A stretch of DNA of 64,000 nt from Paenalcaligenes faecalis (GTDB lineage Bacteria > Pseudomonadota > Gammaproteobacteria > Burkholderiales > Burkholderiaceae_B), in the NCBI RefSeq assembly GCF_027557445.1, contig NZ_CP106841.1:1164001-1228000 (forward strand). Reading direction: 5' to 3'. The position numbers and the translations under genes are program-made. Positions 43,504-53,465 of the stretch are shown one piece after another (within the stretch, counting starts at the first letter, position 1; each line of letters starts with the position of its first letter). The notes below the pieces were generated by a model. The model ran no database searches. It was not told where the DNA came from and saw only the letters and a program-made list of their open reading frames with translations.

Positions 43504-45116
43504 GGCTCAGCTCCTACCGAGCGAATCGGATCTCGGGCTAATACGGCGGAGATATAGCTGCTAGGTTGATCTAAGTAGGCAGCTGTTTGTTCTAGGTAGT
43601 TGGTAATGGGGCCCGCACGCATGGCGAGTAATGCACATAAAGTAATAAGACTGGCAACGGGTAAAGCCTCGTTAAGACGTAGTCTAGGGACTTGTAAGTC
43701 ATTAAAACTCCAAAATAACCGGATCCCAGTACGAGACAGCGCCATAATGCCTATAAAGCCAGAGATAAGTACAGCGGCGGTTAACACCCATGCATTTGTT
43801 GTGGCACCAGAAGACTTTAACGCCGCAGATAATAGAGATAATTTAGCCACAAAACCAGAAAGTGGGGGTAATCCTATAATCAATAGCGCACAAGCAATAA
43901 AGGACATACCTAAAAATACCATCGCTGCAGGAATAGCAATCCCCACTACATCATCTGAGCTATCCTCGCTTTCCGGGTCAGAAAGATCAAAGGCTTCTTG
44001 GCTGACTGCAAGTAAGTCAGCCCCAAAACTTTGGACTCGACCAATCATTTCGAGCAGCATGAAAAAAGCACCTAAAGCCAGAACGGAACTAAGTAGATAG
44101 TATAAGGCTGGGCCAGTTAAAATAACGCCTGGCATGCCTAGGGCAGCTAATAACGTACCTGAGGAAATAATAATGCAGTAGCTGGCCATGCGTTCTGGTT
44201 GGTGGGCTGCAAGCATGCCGAAAGAGCCAAAGGCAAGGGTAGCAATCCCGACGGGAAACATCCACTCGCCCCCAAATGCGGCAGGCGCCCCCGTAGGAAG
44301 TAATAATGAGCCGATGCGCAATAAGGCATAGATCCCCACTTTAGTCATGATGGAAAACATGCCGGCTACAGGTGCACTTGTATTGGCGTAGGTATCAATG
44401 AGCCAATAGTTTAGAGGCCAAGCTGCCGCTTTAATTAAAAAGGCGACGCCCAAGATAGCAACTGCGGCTTCAAAGACCAGACGGTCAGAGCCCGATAACA
44501 GCCCTGCTTTTAGGGCTAAATCTGCCATATTTAAGGTACCACTAATACCGTAAATAACCGCAATAGCTATTAATAATAGAAAAGATGAAATGAGGTTGAC
44601 AGCAATGTAGTGCAAACCAGCTCGTACACGATCACGGCCTGAGCCATGCAACATCAAGCCATAAGAGGCTGCCAAAAACACCTCAAAAAATACAAAAAGA
44701 TTAAAAAGATCGCCTGTTAAGAATGCACCGTTTAATCCCATAATTAACAGTTGGAATAAGGGATGGAAGTGTACGCCTGAACGATCCCAGCGTGCCGTGG
44801 CATACCACCAAGTGGCACTGGCTAGAATGCTGGTGAGTACGAGCATAATGGCCGCTAAGCGATCCACAACCAGTACAATTCCAAAAGGGGCAGGCCAGTC
44901 ACCTAATAAATAAACGCCAACCCCATGTAGCCAGTTCGTTTCGATAGAGCCATCAGCCATGCCCAGAAGGCTGAGTGCTACATAAAACTGTAAGGCAAGA
45001 GAGACAATGCCTAAACTGAGTTTGATGCGACGGTGTTTATCACGCAATAGCAGCATGATAGCTGCTGTCATGAGCGGAATAGCAATAGGGAAAATGGGAA
45101 TATGTTGTTGCCACAT
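43500..45116 (-). CDS. mrpD: Mrp-type antiporter subunit D
   Basis: 538 aa, about 14 membrane helices, homologous to the NuoM/NuoN proton-pumping subunits of complex I. 'LFNLFVFFEVFLAASYGLML' carries the conserved helix-5 glutamate and 'FLIKAAAWPLNYWLIDTYAN' the helix-7 lysine region. It overlaps mrpE by 4 bases and mrpC by 1. Confidence 0.93.
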   Translation of the reverse strand: MWQQHIPIFPIAIPLMTAAIMLLLRDKHRRIKLSLGIVSLALQFYVALSLLGMADGSIETNWLHGVGVYLLGDWPAPFGIVLVVDRLAAIMLVLTSILASATWWYATARWDRSGVHFHPLFQLLIMGLNGAFLTGDLFNLFVFFEVFLAASYGLMLHGSGRDRVRAGLHYIAVNLISSFLLLIAIAVIYGISGTLNMADLALKAGLLSGSDRLVFEAAVAILGVAFLIKAAAWPLNYWLIDTYANTSAPVAGMFSIMTKVGIYALLRIGSLLLPTGAPAAFGGEWMFPVGIATLAFGSFGMLAAHQPERMASYCIIISSGTLLAALGMPGVILTGPALYYLLSSVLALGAFFMLLEMIGRVQSFGADLLAVSQEAFDLSDPESEDSSDDVVGIAIPAAMVFLGMSFIACALLIIGLPPLSGFVAKLSLLSAALKSSGATTNAWVLTAAVLISGFIGIMALSRTGIRLFWSFNDLQVPRLRLNEALPVASLITLCALLAMRAGPITNYLEQTAAYLDQPSSYISAVLARDPIRSVGAEP

Positions 45117-45460
45117 CAGGCTTTCTCCTCGCGGCCATCAACGTGGTCTGTACCTGTAAAACCACGGTTAGCCAGTAGTACGACGAGAAACAACGCCGTG
45201 GTAGCAAAACCAATAACGATTGCTGTCAGTACCAAAGCCTGGGGGAGTGGGTCAGCATATAGACTCGGGTCAGCGCCCAGATCTGTGGAGAGTACGGGGG
45301 GAGCGCCTAAACGAATACGACCCATCGCAAAAATAAATAGGTTAATAGCGTAAGACAGTAACGAGAGACCCATAATAAATTGAAAGGTGCGGGGGCGTAG
45401 CACCAGCCAAATTCCCGATCCGGCTAAGATGCCAATGGCTAACGATAAAATAATTTCCAT
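45116..45460 (-). CDS. mrpC: Mrp-type antiporter subunit C
   Basis: 114 aa, three membrane helices, related to NuoK; 'LALVLTAIVIGFATTALFLV'-type third helix ('ALVLTAIVIGFATTAL'). Shares its terminal bases with mrpA and mrpD. Confidence 0.93.
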   Translation of the reverse strand: MEIILSLAIGILAGSGIWLVLRPRTFQFIMGLSLLSYAINLFIFAMGRIRLGAPPVLSTDLGADPSLYADPLPQALVLTAIVIGFATTALFLVVLLANRGFTGTDHVDGREEKA

Positions 45461-48378
45461 TAGGCTTCCTGTTTGTTTTTTAGGGCTTTTTGAATAGAGG
45501 GCAACTTACGGTAGAAGCGTAAAGACTGGTGGGCGATAGCGACTAGCATTAAGACGGTGGAACCAACTACAAGCATGTAAACACCAATATCAAATAGCAA
45601 AGCACTGGAGGTGTGTATGGTGCCTAACCAAGGCAACGCTATATCCCAGTTTTGAGCGGAAAGAAATGGCTTAGCATAAAACCAAACAAGCATGGCTGAG
45701 ACTCCAGCGGTAAGCATACCTAGAGCTATCCATGTTTGAGGTTGAATCAATGGCCTAGACTCAACCCAAACAATGCCACCAACCATGTATTGCAAGATAA
45801 TCGCGGTAGCCATGATTAAGCCACCTACAAATCCGCCCCCCGGTAAATTATGGCCTCGTAATAAGAAATAAATTGAAATTAACGCGGCAATTGGAAGTAA
45901 TAGGCGAGTCAATAACGCCGGAATTTTCATAATGCCTTCAGGTAATAATGCATTCGGATCGGGCTCTTCAAAGGTGGTGTGCAAGACATCTTGTTGATTT
46001 TGACGTCGAGTTAGAGGGGCAGCAACTGTTTCAACCGGAGGACGGAATCGGCGCAATAATGCGTAAACGCTCAGGGCCACTACGCCTAGTACTGTAATTT
46101 CGCCAAAGGTATCAAAACCACGGAAATCAACAAGAATGACGTTTACCACGTTTGCACCACCGCCTAAAGGCAAGGCTTTTTCGACCAGAAAACTAGAAAC
46201 ACCATCGGGTTGAGGTCGGGTCATCATGGCAAAGGCTAAGGCCGCTAAACCAGAGCCGCCCAGTATTGCAACCAACAAGTCCCTGGTACGGCGAAAGCGC
46301 GCTCTAGCGCGTGAAATACCCAGTCCATCTGGTAAAGGAACACGTTTTGGTAGCCATCTTAGACCAAGTAGAATCAGTACAACGGTGACAACCTCTACTG
46401 CTAATTGTGTGAGGGCTAAGTCTGGGGCGGAGAGCCAGGCGTAACTGAGGCTCGTTACCAAGCCTGCCCCACCAGAAAGAAGGAGTGCAGCAGGCCGATG
46501 AAACTTAGCATAGTAGGCGGCAGCCAAGGCGCAAGCCGCCCCTGCAACCCACATCAAAGCAAATAAGGGATCGATAGCGCTGAGTTGTTCTATAGCAAAC
46601 CAAGAACCTCGGCTTAGAGGTAATAAAGCAACGGCTAGCGTGGCTAAGATGATTAATAAAACTTGGCGTTGTAGGCGCGCAGAGTAGCTGTAGTTAATGA
46701 CAAAATCTGCTCCGGCCTCAATCCAGCCCATCAGCCACTCAAAGATGCGGCGTCCATTAATTTGATAAATCAGAGGCGCTCGATCTGAGCGTCCTTTACG
46801 ATAGCGATTTAAGACCCAAATAAGCATCATGCCACCAAGCGTGGCGATAATACTCATAATGAGTGGTAGATTAAACCCATGCCAGACGTGCAAACTATAC
46901 TCTGGGGTTTCAGCACCTAATATAGAGAAAACAGCAGTATGTAATAAAGGGCCAACGGTATAGGATGGAAATATACCCACAATTAAACAAATGAAAACCA
47001 AAATAGCACTGGGGATAAGCATTAGCTTAGGTGGCTCATGCGGTTCACGGGGCAGGCTTTTGGTAGGGGGGCCAAAGAAAACTTGTGAAATAAAGCGCAA
47101 TGAGTAAGCCACACTAAAAACACTGGCGATAACTGCCATAATAGGCAAAGCTTTACTAAATGCATCACCATTTGAGGCAAACATGGTTTCGGTAAAGAAC
47201 ATTTCCTTAGAGAGAAAACCATTAAGCAATGGAACACCTGCCATCGAAGCCGCAGCCACACAGGCTAGGGTGGCGGTGATAGGCATATAGTGACGTAAGC
47301 CCGATAGGCGATTTAAGTTTCTGGTGCCAGTTTCATGGTCTACAATGCCAGCCGCCATAAATAGCGATGCTTTAAATGTGGCGTGATTGATAATATGGAA
47401 AACAGCCGCCACCAATGCCATAGGGGTGCTAAGACCAAGCAGCAGAGTAATTAAGCCAAGATGGCTAATGGTGGAGTAAGCCAATACCCCTTTCATATCC
47501 CGCTGGAAGGTCGCCACATAAGCGCCTAGGGTTAAAGAGATTAAACCTGCCCCACTGATAACCCACATCCATTCTGGCGTGCCAGACATAACAGGCCAAA
47601 AACGCGCTAATAAAAACACGCCCATTTTCACCATAGTGGCCGAGTGCAGGTAAGCGGAAACCGGAGTGGGCGCTGCCATGGCCCTAGGTAGCCAGACATG
47701 AAAGGGGAATTGGGCGCTTTTGGTCAGAGCCCCCAACGCAATCAGTGCTAATAAAATAGGATACCAATGGTGAGATTGGATTTGTTCTCTGGCCTGTAAA
47801 ACGGTGCCTAAATCATAACTACCTGCTACTTGGCCCATCATTAGTACACCAGCTAATAAGCAAAGGCCGCCTCCGCCAGTGATAACTAACGACATGCGTG
47901 CGCCACGGCGTGCATCTCGGCGGTGATACCAATAAGCAATCAGCATAAAGGACGACAGGCTGGTTAGCTCCCAGAACACAACAAGTTGAATCAAATTGCC
48001 TGAGATGACGACACCCAGCATGGAACCCATGAAGGCTTGTAAGAAAGCGAAAAAACGACGGGCAGGGTCTTGGGGTGATAGGTAGTAGTGGGCATAAAGG
48101 GCTATTAAAGCACCCATACCACTAACGATTAAGCTAAATAGCCAAGCGAACCCGTCCATGCGTAAGGTGAAGTCAATGCCATAGGCGGGAATCCATTCAG
48201 AAGAAAATAGAATGGTTTGACCGTTAAATACCGCTGGTGCATAGGTCAACGTAAAAAACGCGCACAGTAGGGCAACCGCACCAGCCAGTAAAGCGTGAAG
48301 TTTTCGTTGAGAGGCGGGAAGTAGGGAGGCGATCAGGCTACCAATAAAGGGTAGCACTAAAATTATGAGCAGGTACAT
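45460..48378 (-). CDS. mrpA: Mrp-type antiporter subunit A with fused B domain
   Basis: 972 aa. The N-terminal two thirds is NuoL-like (about 16 helices; 'LVVFWELTSLSSFMLIAYWY' with the key Glu, 'SAQFPFHVWLPRAMAAPTPV' with the key Lys-region), followed by MrpA-type helices and a C-terminal MrpB-like domain ('GHNLPGGGFVGGLIMATAII'). The fusion and absence of a separate mrpB define the group 2 (Pha/Mnh A'CDEFG) type. First gene of the operon. Uses the proton gradient to expel Na+ or K+. Confidence 0.94.
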   Translation of the reverse strand: MYLLIILVLPFIGSLIASLLPASQRKLHALLAGAVALLCAFFTLTYAPAVFNGQTILFSSEWIPAYGIDFTLRMDGFAWLFSLIVSGMGALIALYAHYYLSPQDPARRFFAFLQAFMGSMLGVVISGNLIQLVVFWELTSLSSFMLIAYWYHRRDARRGARMSLVITGGGGLCLLAGVLMMGQVAGSYDLGTVLQAREQIQSHHWYPILLALIALGALTKSAQFPFHVWLPRAMAAPTPVSAYLHSATMVKMGVFLLARFWPVMSGTPEWMWVISGAGLISLTLGAYVATFQRDMKGVLAYSTISHLGLITLLLGLSTPMALVAAVFHIINHATFKASLFMAAGIVDHETGTRNLNRLSGLRHYMPITATLACVAAASMAGVPLLNGFLSKEMFFTETMFASNGDAFSKALPIMAVIASVFSVAYSLRFISQVFFGPPTKSLPREPHEPPKLMLIPSAILVFICLIVGIFPSYTVGPLLHTAVFSILGAETPEYSLHVWHGFNLPLIMSIIATLGGMMLIWVLNRYRKGRSDRAPLIYQINGRRIFEWLMGWIEAGADFVINYSYSARLQRQVLLIILATLAVALLPLSRGSWFAIEQLSAIDPLFALMWVAGAACALAAAYYAKFHRPAALLLSGGAGLVTSLSYAWLSAPDLALTQLAVEVVTVVLILLGLRWLPKRVPLPDGLGISRARARFRRTRDLLVAILGGSGLAALAFAMMTRPQPDGVSSFLVEKALPLGGGANVVNVILVDFRGFDTFGEITVLGVVALSVYALLRRFRPPVETVAAPLTRRQNQQDVLHTTFEEPDPNALLPEGIMKIPALLTRLLLPIAALISIYFLLRGHNLPGGGFVGGLIMATAIILQYMVGGIVWVESRPLIQPQTWIALGMLTAGVSAMLVWFYAKPFLSAQNWDIALPWLGTIHTSSALLFDIGVYMLVVGSTVLMLVAIAHQSLRFYRKLPSIQKALKNKQEA

Positions 48379-48484
48379 CAGGCTCTCAGTAGCAAAATAG
48401 ATGATTTAGCCCTTAATAATACGACATTTGTGGCTATTTACGGCAAAAAAACTACTAAATTTAATAAATTCATTGGTTTTGGGC

Positions 48485-48498
48485 TTGACCTATATCAA
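48485..48498 (+). promoter_or_regulatory. FNR/Anr-type box upstream of hemN
   Basis: TTGACCTATATCAA matches TTGAT-N4-ATCAA with one change, 69 bases before the hemN start. Oxygen-responsive FNR-type proteins activate hemN in many proteobacteria. Confidence 0.7.
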
Positions 48499-48566
48499 TT
48501 AGAGGCGTTGCAGTAAGAGGCATAATTACTGTCAGGATATTATTGTTTATGCAGCAGGAGCTAACT

Positions 48567-49967
48567 ATGAGTGTCATCGCCGACCCGATTGATACGGTAC
48601 AAATTTCAGAAAATCTGATTCGACGTTTTGATCGTTCGGGACCGCGTTATACCTCGTATCCCACAGCAGATCGTTTTATTGACGATTTTAGTGCAGATAA
48701 TTATATAACGGCTTTAGCTCATCGTCAGCAACTTGTAAGCCCGCCCCCTTATTCGTTGTATGTGCACCTGCCTTTTTGTGCATCGCTTTGTTATTTTTGT
48801 GCTTGCAATAAAATTATTACTCAAGATCAGAGCCGTTCAGAGAGTTATGTGGCTGCCGTTTTAAATGAATTGCGACTACTGGACCCACACCTAGGAGAGC
48901 AACGACTAACAGGGCAACTGCATCTAGGAGGCGGAACGCCCACTTTTTTGCAAGAGGATGAGCTAACAGCCTTAATGAAAGGTATTCAGCGTCATTTTCA
49001 TTTTACGCCAGACGCCGAGTTAGGCATTGAAATTGATCCACGAACAGTAACCGCACAAACTTTATCATTTTTAGCCGAATTAGGATTTAACCGCACGAGC
49101 TTTGGTGTGCAGGATTTTGACCTGAGTGTCCAAAAAGCCATTAATCGGGTGCAGCCCATAGAGATGGTTGAAATGGCTATTGCAGCCAGTCGGGCTGTGG
49201 GGTTTGAGTCGATTAATACCGACTTGATTTACGGTTTGCCTAAACAGAGCATAAACAGCTTTAGCCAAACGGTAGATGGTTTAGTGGCATTACGTCCAGA
49301 TCGAATCGCTTTGTATAACTACGCACATCTACCACAACGATTTAAAGCGCAGCGATTAATTAATCCTGACGATTTGCCTAGCGCTGATGAGCGCTTGCAG
49401 ATTTTTTTGATGGCGGCTCAGCGATTGTTAGATGCAGGCTATGAGTACATCGGCTTAGATCACTTTGCTTTGCCTAATGATGAGTTGAATTTGGCACGTT
49501 TAGATCATAGCTTGCATCGCAACTTTCAAGGTTACACCACACGGGCTGATAGTGACTTGATTGGCTTGGGTGTTTCTGCCATTGGAAAGGTAGGAGGCAC
49601 TCATATTCAAAATCAACGCTCTTTAAAAGCATATCGTGCTTGCATGGCAGATAATCAATTAGCCACATTTAGAGGCTATAAGATGGATCAGGATGATGTG
49701 CTCAGAGGTGACGTTATTATGACGCTAATGTGCAGTATGCCTGTTGACTTTGCCTTATTTAATCAACGTTATGGCATAGATATGGCGGCTTATTTTGCTA
49801 CGGAAATTCAGGCATTAGCTCCTTACGTACAAGCTGGTTTAGTACATGTTGATAATGAACACATTCAAGTAACAGCGAAGGGGCGTTTATTTGTACGTGC
49901 GATTAGCATGGAATTTGACCGTTATTTACGCCAAGCAACCAGTGCTACTTATTCACGTTTAATTTAG
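48567..49967 (+). CDS. hemN: Oxygen-independent coproporphyrinogen III oxidase HemN
   Basis: Radical SAM enzyme of anaerobic haem synthesis, forming protoporphyrinogen IX. 466 aa. The 4Fe-4S/SAM cysteines are in 'FCASLCYFCACNK'; 'HLGGGTPTFL' is the SAM-binding segment. Start ATG 48567 has AGGAG six bases upstream; an in-frame TTG at 48543 lacks this. It is followed 12 bases later by a Crp/Fnr regulator. Confidence 0.95.
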   Translation: MSVIADPIDTVQISENLIRRFDRSGPRYTSYPTADRFIDDFSADNYITALAHRQQLVSPPPYSLYVHLPFCASLCYFCACNKIITQDQSRSESYVAAVLNELRLLDPHLGEQRLTGQLHLGGGTPTFLQEDELTALMKGIQRHFHFTPDAELGIEIDPRTVTAQTLSFLAELGFNRTSFGVQDFDLSVQKAINRVQPIEMVEMAIAASRAVGFESINTDLIYGLPKQSINSFSQTVDGLVALRPDRIALYNYAHLPQRFKAQRLINPDDLPSADERLQIFLMAAQRLLDAGYEYIGLDHFALPNDELNLARLDHSLHRNFQGYTTRADSDLIGLGVSAIGKVGGTHIQNQRSLKAYRACMADNQLATFRGYKMDQDDVLRGDVIMTLMCSMPVDFALFNQRYGIDMAAYFATEIQALAPYVQAGLVHVDNEHIQVTAKGRLFVRAISMEFDRYLRQATSATYSRLI

Positions 49968-49979
49968 ATTGAGCCCATT

Positions 49980-50669
49980 ATGTCTACGATGTCAGAAGCT
50001 GTGCTGCTTACACCTAAACGTCTGGTTAGCCATTCGTTGTTTCAGGGTTGGGGGCAAACAGAGCTAAAGAGACTTTTTACCGAGTCGGATTTTTTGTATT
50101 TTTCGCCTAATGAGCTTATTTTTAAGCGAGGAGACTACAACACGGGTTTCTATATCATTGATGAGGGGCAGGTTCAGTTGCAGATTTCTTCACCGGGGGG
50201 CGTCACAAAAAAAATAAAAAATTTAAAGGCGGCGGATAGTTTCGGGGATGCTTGCATGTTAATGAATACGCCGCATCGAGTGGATGCTTTGACATTGACG
50301 AAGGTGAGGGTGTTAAAAATTGCTAAAAATCTGTTTTTTGAGCGATTGGCTCAGCAGCCCGAGTTAATGCGTAACTTAATATCCACACTGAGTGAGCGTC
50401 TCTATAATGTATTAGGCGATGTATTGACTGCGAATTTGCATTCAGGCACGCAACGGGTTATTTGTTACTTAATAGGAAACGCGCCCTTGCGTAATGGCAT
50501 AAAAATTACGTTAAATAGTCCTAAAGCACAAATTGCCGCCTCTTTGAACTTAACGCCAGAGCATTTCTCAAGAGTGTTACATGATTTGTCTGCCCGACAT
50601 TTTATTGCCGTAGATGGGCGGCAAATTGTGCTGTTAGATGTGGATGGGTTGTGTGGTTATGATCGCTAA
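49980..50669 (+). CDS. Crp/Fnr-family regulator without FNR iron-sulfur cysteines
   Basis: 229 aa: cyclic-nucleotide-binding-like beta-roll (about 25-125), dimer helix, and C-terminal helix-turn-helix. The recognition helix 'LTPEHFSRVLHDL' has the E-x-x-S-R pattern that reads TTGAT half-sites. The N-terminal cysteine cluster of FNR is absent (only three scattered Cys), so oxygen sensing through a 4Fe-4S cluster is unlikely; Dnr/NnrR-like sensing of NO or haem is an alternative. Its linkage to hemN suggests it acts on the box at 48485. Confidence 0.87.
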   Translation: MSTMSEAVLLTPKRLVSHSLFQGWGQTELKRLFTESDFLYFSPNELIFKRGDYNTGFYIIDEGQVQLQISSPGGVTKKIKNLKAADSFGDACMLMNTPHRVDALTLTKVRVLKIAKNLFFERLAQQPELMRNLISTLSERLYNVLGDVLTANLHSGTQRVICYLIGNAPLRNGIKITLNSPKAQIAASLNLTPEHFSRVLHDLSARHFIAVDGRQIVLLDVDGLCGYDR

Positions 50670-50684
50670 AGAGGTTATTGGGCT

Positions 50685-51581
50685 TTAGATGACCTTTTTC
50701 TCGCCACCCAGAGCTTCTAGTAGTTCCGTGATTAGACCGTTAAATTCAGCACTCATAACCAAAAAGGCACTATCAAAATCTTGAGCTTCGTCTTGGGCGT
50801 TTTGCTCTTGTTGATTTGTTAACAGATCGGTGGGAGCAAGGCGTTTAATTTCTAGACCATCAGTTAAAACAAAAGAAATCTTATCTGCCCATGTCAACGC
50901 TAAACGCGTACATTGTTTACCGTCCGTGATGTGTTTGCGGATTTCATCGCTATCTAGATGGTGGCGAGCATAACGCACAACTGAACGACTTTCCCCGCTG
51001 GCTCGTAGCTCCGCATCTTGATCAATAGAAAAGGGGTAGGGGGCATTGAAATCAGCGAGCCAGCCTGTCATGGCAGCCGAAGGCGATTGCTCTGTGTAGA
51101 CGGGTACGGCGGGAAATAGCTCAAAGGTTTTAGCCAGTAAGCCCATGATCTCATCTGCTGTGGCTGCGGCTGCAGCATCTACGGCTAACCATCGGTTTTC
51201 AGGGTCAATCCAAACAAATACTTGACGCTCTATGCTAAAAGCACGGGGCAAGAGCTCGGTAATTAAGTCTTCTTTTAGCTCTTTCATTTGCTTGCGGCCA
51301 ACTTTATAACCTTGCTCAGCCTCTTTGTCTTTAGCACGAGCACGAGCGATTTGGTTAATGACGGTCGAAGGCAGCAGTTTTTTTTCAGCCTTAGCACACA
51401 ATAAAATTTGACCATTAATGCGATGAACTAGGTCAGCCTCATCGCGTACCGAGGTCCAACCTAGGCTAAGAGGTTCTTGACTGTTTCCAGGCGTAAAGGC
51501 ATGTGCGGCGACATCCTCATCAATAGAATCCATGGACCAATCAGGGTGTAGGCGGAAAAAGCGTAAATTTTTAAACCACAT
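50685..51581 (-). CDS. rdgC: Recombination-associated protein RdgC
   Basis: Ring-shaped DNA-binding protein that restrains RecA activity. 298 aa, normal length, starting 'MWFKNLRFFRLHPDW' as in the family; 'GWTSVRDEADLVHRINGQIL' and 'ALTWADKISFVLTDGLEIKR' are characteristic. Transcribed away from recA across a 259-base gap, so both may be coordinated with the SOS response. Confidence 0.95.
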   Translation of the reverse strand: MWFKNLRFFRLHPDWSMDSIDEDVAAHAFTPGNSQEPLSLGWTSVRDEADLVHRINGQILLCAKAEKKLLPSTVINQIARARAKDKEAEQGYKVGRKQMKELKEDLITELLPRAFSIERQVFVWIDPENRWLAVDAAAAATADEIMGLLAKTFELFPAVPVYTEQSPSAAMTGWLADFNAPYPFSIDQDAELRASGESRSVVRYARHHLDSDEIRKHITDGKQCTRLALTWADKISFVLTDGLEIKRLAPTDLLTNQQEQNAQDEAQDFDSAFLVMSAEFNGLITELLEALGGEKKVI

Positions 51582-51760
51582 AATGAAGCCAAAAGTAGAT
51601 TAGGGAACCGCTAGATTGTACGCGTAAAGACTACGGCGTGCAGCGGGTGGGATAAGTTTAACTATGGTTAATAATACATACAGCTAAACCCTTTTAAATA
51701 AGCTAAGCTAAAATAGCACTGGAGCAACAACCTTAGCGGTTGATGCTATCGCAATTAGCT

Positions 51761-51784
51761 ATCTGTGTTTATATACAGTATAAT
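51761..51784 (+). promoter_or_regulatory. SOS box and promoter of recA
   Basis: CTGT-GTTTATAT-ACAG within ATCTGTGTTTATATACAGTA (51761-51780) is a LexA box. Its right end overlaps a -10 element TATAAT (51779-51784); TTAGCT (51755-51760) is a possible -35. The ATG lies about 56 bases downstream. Confidence 0.85.
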
Positions 51785-51840
51785 TGATTTTGCATTGGAT
51801 ATAGATATGGGCCGCGCCCATCACTACAAAGGACATTTAC

Positions 51841-52923
51841 ATGGACGATAAGCGCAATAAAGCCGTCGCCGCCGAGCGCGAAAAAGCCTTAGCTGCTGCA
51901 CTGACTCAGATTGAGAAACAGTTTGGTAAAGGCTCTGTAATGCGTTATGGGGACAATCAAGTTGAACATGATATTCAAGTCTGTTCTACCGGTTCGTTAG
52001 GTTTGGATATTGCTTTGGGTGTGGGTGGCTTACCGCGTGGTCGTGTGATTGAGATCTATGGTCCTGAATCCTCGGGTAAAACCACACTAACCCTCGAAGT
52101 TATCGCTGAGATGCAAAAAATAGGGGGTACATGTGCTTTTGTGGATGCAGAGCATGCACTTGACGTACAGTACGCTTCAAAACTGGGGGTTAATCTCAGC
52201 GACTTACTGATTTCTCAACCAGACACAGGGGAACAGGCCTTAGAGATTACCGAAGCACTGGTACGCTCTGGTTCCGTAGATTTAATTGTGGTTGACTCTG
52301 TGGCCGCTTTAACCCCAAAGGCCGAAATCGAAGGCGATATGGGTGATTCACTGCCAGGCTTACAGGCTAGACTCATGAGTCAAGCTCTACGCAAGCTCAC
52401 TGCGACGATTAAGCGTGCTAACTGTATGGTTATCTTTATTAACCAGATCCGCATGAAAATTGGTGTGATGTTTGGTAATCCAGAGACCACTACAGGTGGT
52501 AATGCCCTAAAGTTCTACTCCTCAGTTCGTTTAGATATACGCCGTATTGGGGCGATTAAGCGTGGCGACGAGGTCGTAGGTAACGAAACTCGGGTCAAAA
52601 TCGTCAAAAATAAAGTCGCACCTCCTTTCAAGCAGGCGGAATTCGACATTATGTACGGTGGTGGTATCTCCAGAGAGGGTGAGATCGTAGATTTGGGCGT
52701 ACAGGCGGGTATTGTAGATAAGGCAGGTGCTTGGTATAGCTACGAGGGTACTCGCATTGGTCAGGGCAAAGATAATGCGCGCGAATACCTACGAGAAAAT
52801 CCGGCAATGGCTCGTGATATTGAAAATAAAGTACGTGCCCATCATGGCATTGTGGCTTTAGCCGCCGTCGAAGATGCTCCTGCTCCAGCCGCTACGAAGG
52901 CACCAGAGGCCGAAGACAAATAG
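51841..52923 (+). CDS. recA: Recombinase RecA
   Basis: Strand-exchange ATPase and co-protease for LexA. 360 aa. Walker A 'GPESSGKTT', the catalytic Glu in 'FVDAEHALD', Walker B '[10 protein letters not shown]', L2 loop region '[20 protein letters not shown]', and an acidic C-terminal tail. recX follows after 2 bases. Confidence 0.98.
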   Translation: MDDKRNKAVAAEREKALAAALTQIEKQFGKGSVMRYGDNQVEHDIQVCSTGSLGLDIALGVGGLPRGRVIEIYGPESSGKTTLTLEVIAEMQKIGGTCAFVDAEHALDVQYASKLGVNLSDLLISQPDTGEQALEITEALVRSGSVDLIVVDSVAALTPKAEIEGDMGDSLPGLQARLMSQALRKLTATIKRANCMVIFINQIRMKIGVMFGNPETTTGGNALKFYSSVRLDIRRIGAIKRGDEVVGNETRVKIVKNKVAPPFKQAEFDIMYGGGISREGEIVDLGVQAGIVDKAGAWYSYEGTRIGQGKDNAREYLRENPAMARDIENKVRAHHGIVALAAVEDAPAPAATKAPEAEDK

Positions 52924-52925
52924 TT

Positions 52926-53465
52926 ATGCATGATTTCAGTTTTGATGCCGATGAGGAATTCGAGCAGCTGGAATTTGAAAGTCTAGAAACGGATGCAGGG
53001 CTTACGGCGCCAACGGTGCGTCGTGGCCCTTCGCTAAAGGCTCGCGCTGTGGACTTTTTGTCCAGGCGCGAGCACTCCCGTGCGGAACTAAAACGCAAGC
53101 TACAACGTCACTGCGAGTCCGAGTCTGAAATAGATGCCTTACTCACAGACTTAGAAAAAGAAAATTGGCTCTCTGATGAGCGATTTGCTCATAGTTTAGT
53201 AAATCGTCGAGCCTATAAATTTGGTGCACGTCGAGTTCTACAAGAATTGCGTCAAAATGGGGTGCCTGATGAGCATATTTCTACTGTCTTAGAGCAACTC
53301 CAAGACACGGAATATGATCGCGCCCTAGAGGTATGGCAGCGTAAATTTGGCTCTGCGCCCGCAGACCAGAAAGCGTACGCAAAGCAGTATCGATTTATGG
53401 CTAGTCGGGGGTTTAGCCCCGACCTCTTACATCGAATACTAGATCGCCTCAATGATTCCCTTTAA
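52926..53465 (+). CDS. recX: RecA regulator RecX
   Basis: Inhibits RecA filament extension. 179 aa: a polar, acidic lead of about 35 residues followed by three-helix RecX repeats ('LSRREHSRAELKRKLQRH', 'WLSDERFAHSLVNRRAYKFG'). Co-transcribed with recA. The last 27 bases overlap the convergent metR gene. Confidence 0.92.
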   Translation: MHDFSFDADEEFEQLEFESLETDAGLTAPTVRRGPSLKARAVDFLSRREHSRAELKRKLQRHCESESEIDALLTDLEKENWLSDERFAHSLVNRRAYKFGARRVLQELRQNGVPDEHISTVLEQLQDTEYDRALEVWQRKFGSAPADQKAYAKQYRFMASRGFSPDLLHRILDRLNDSL

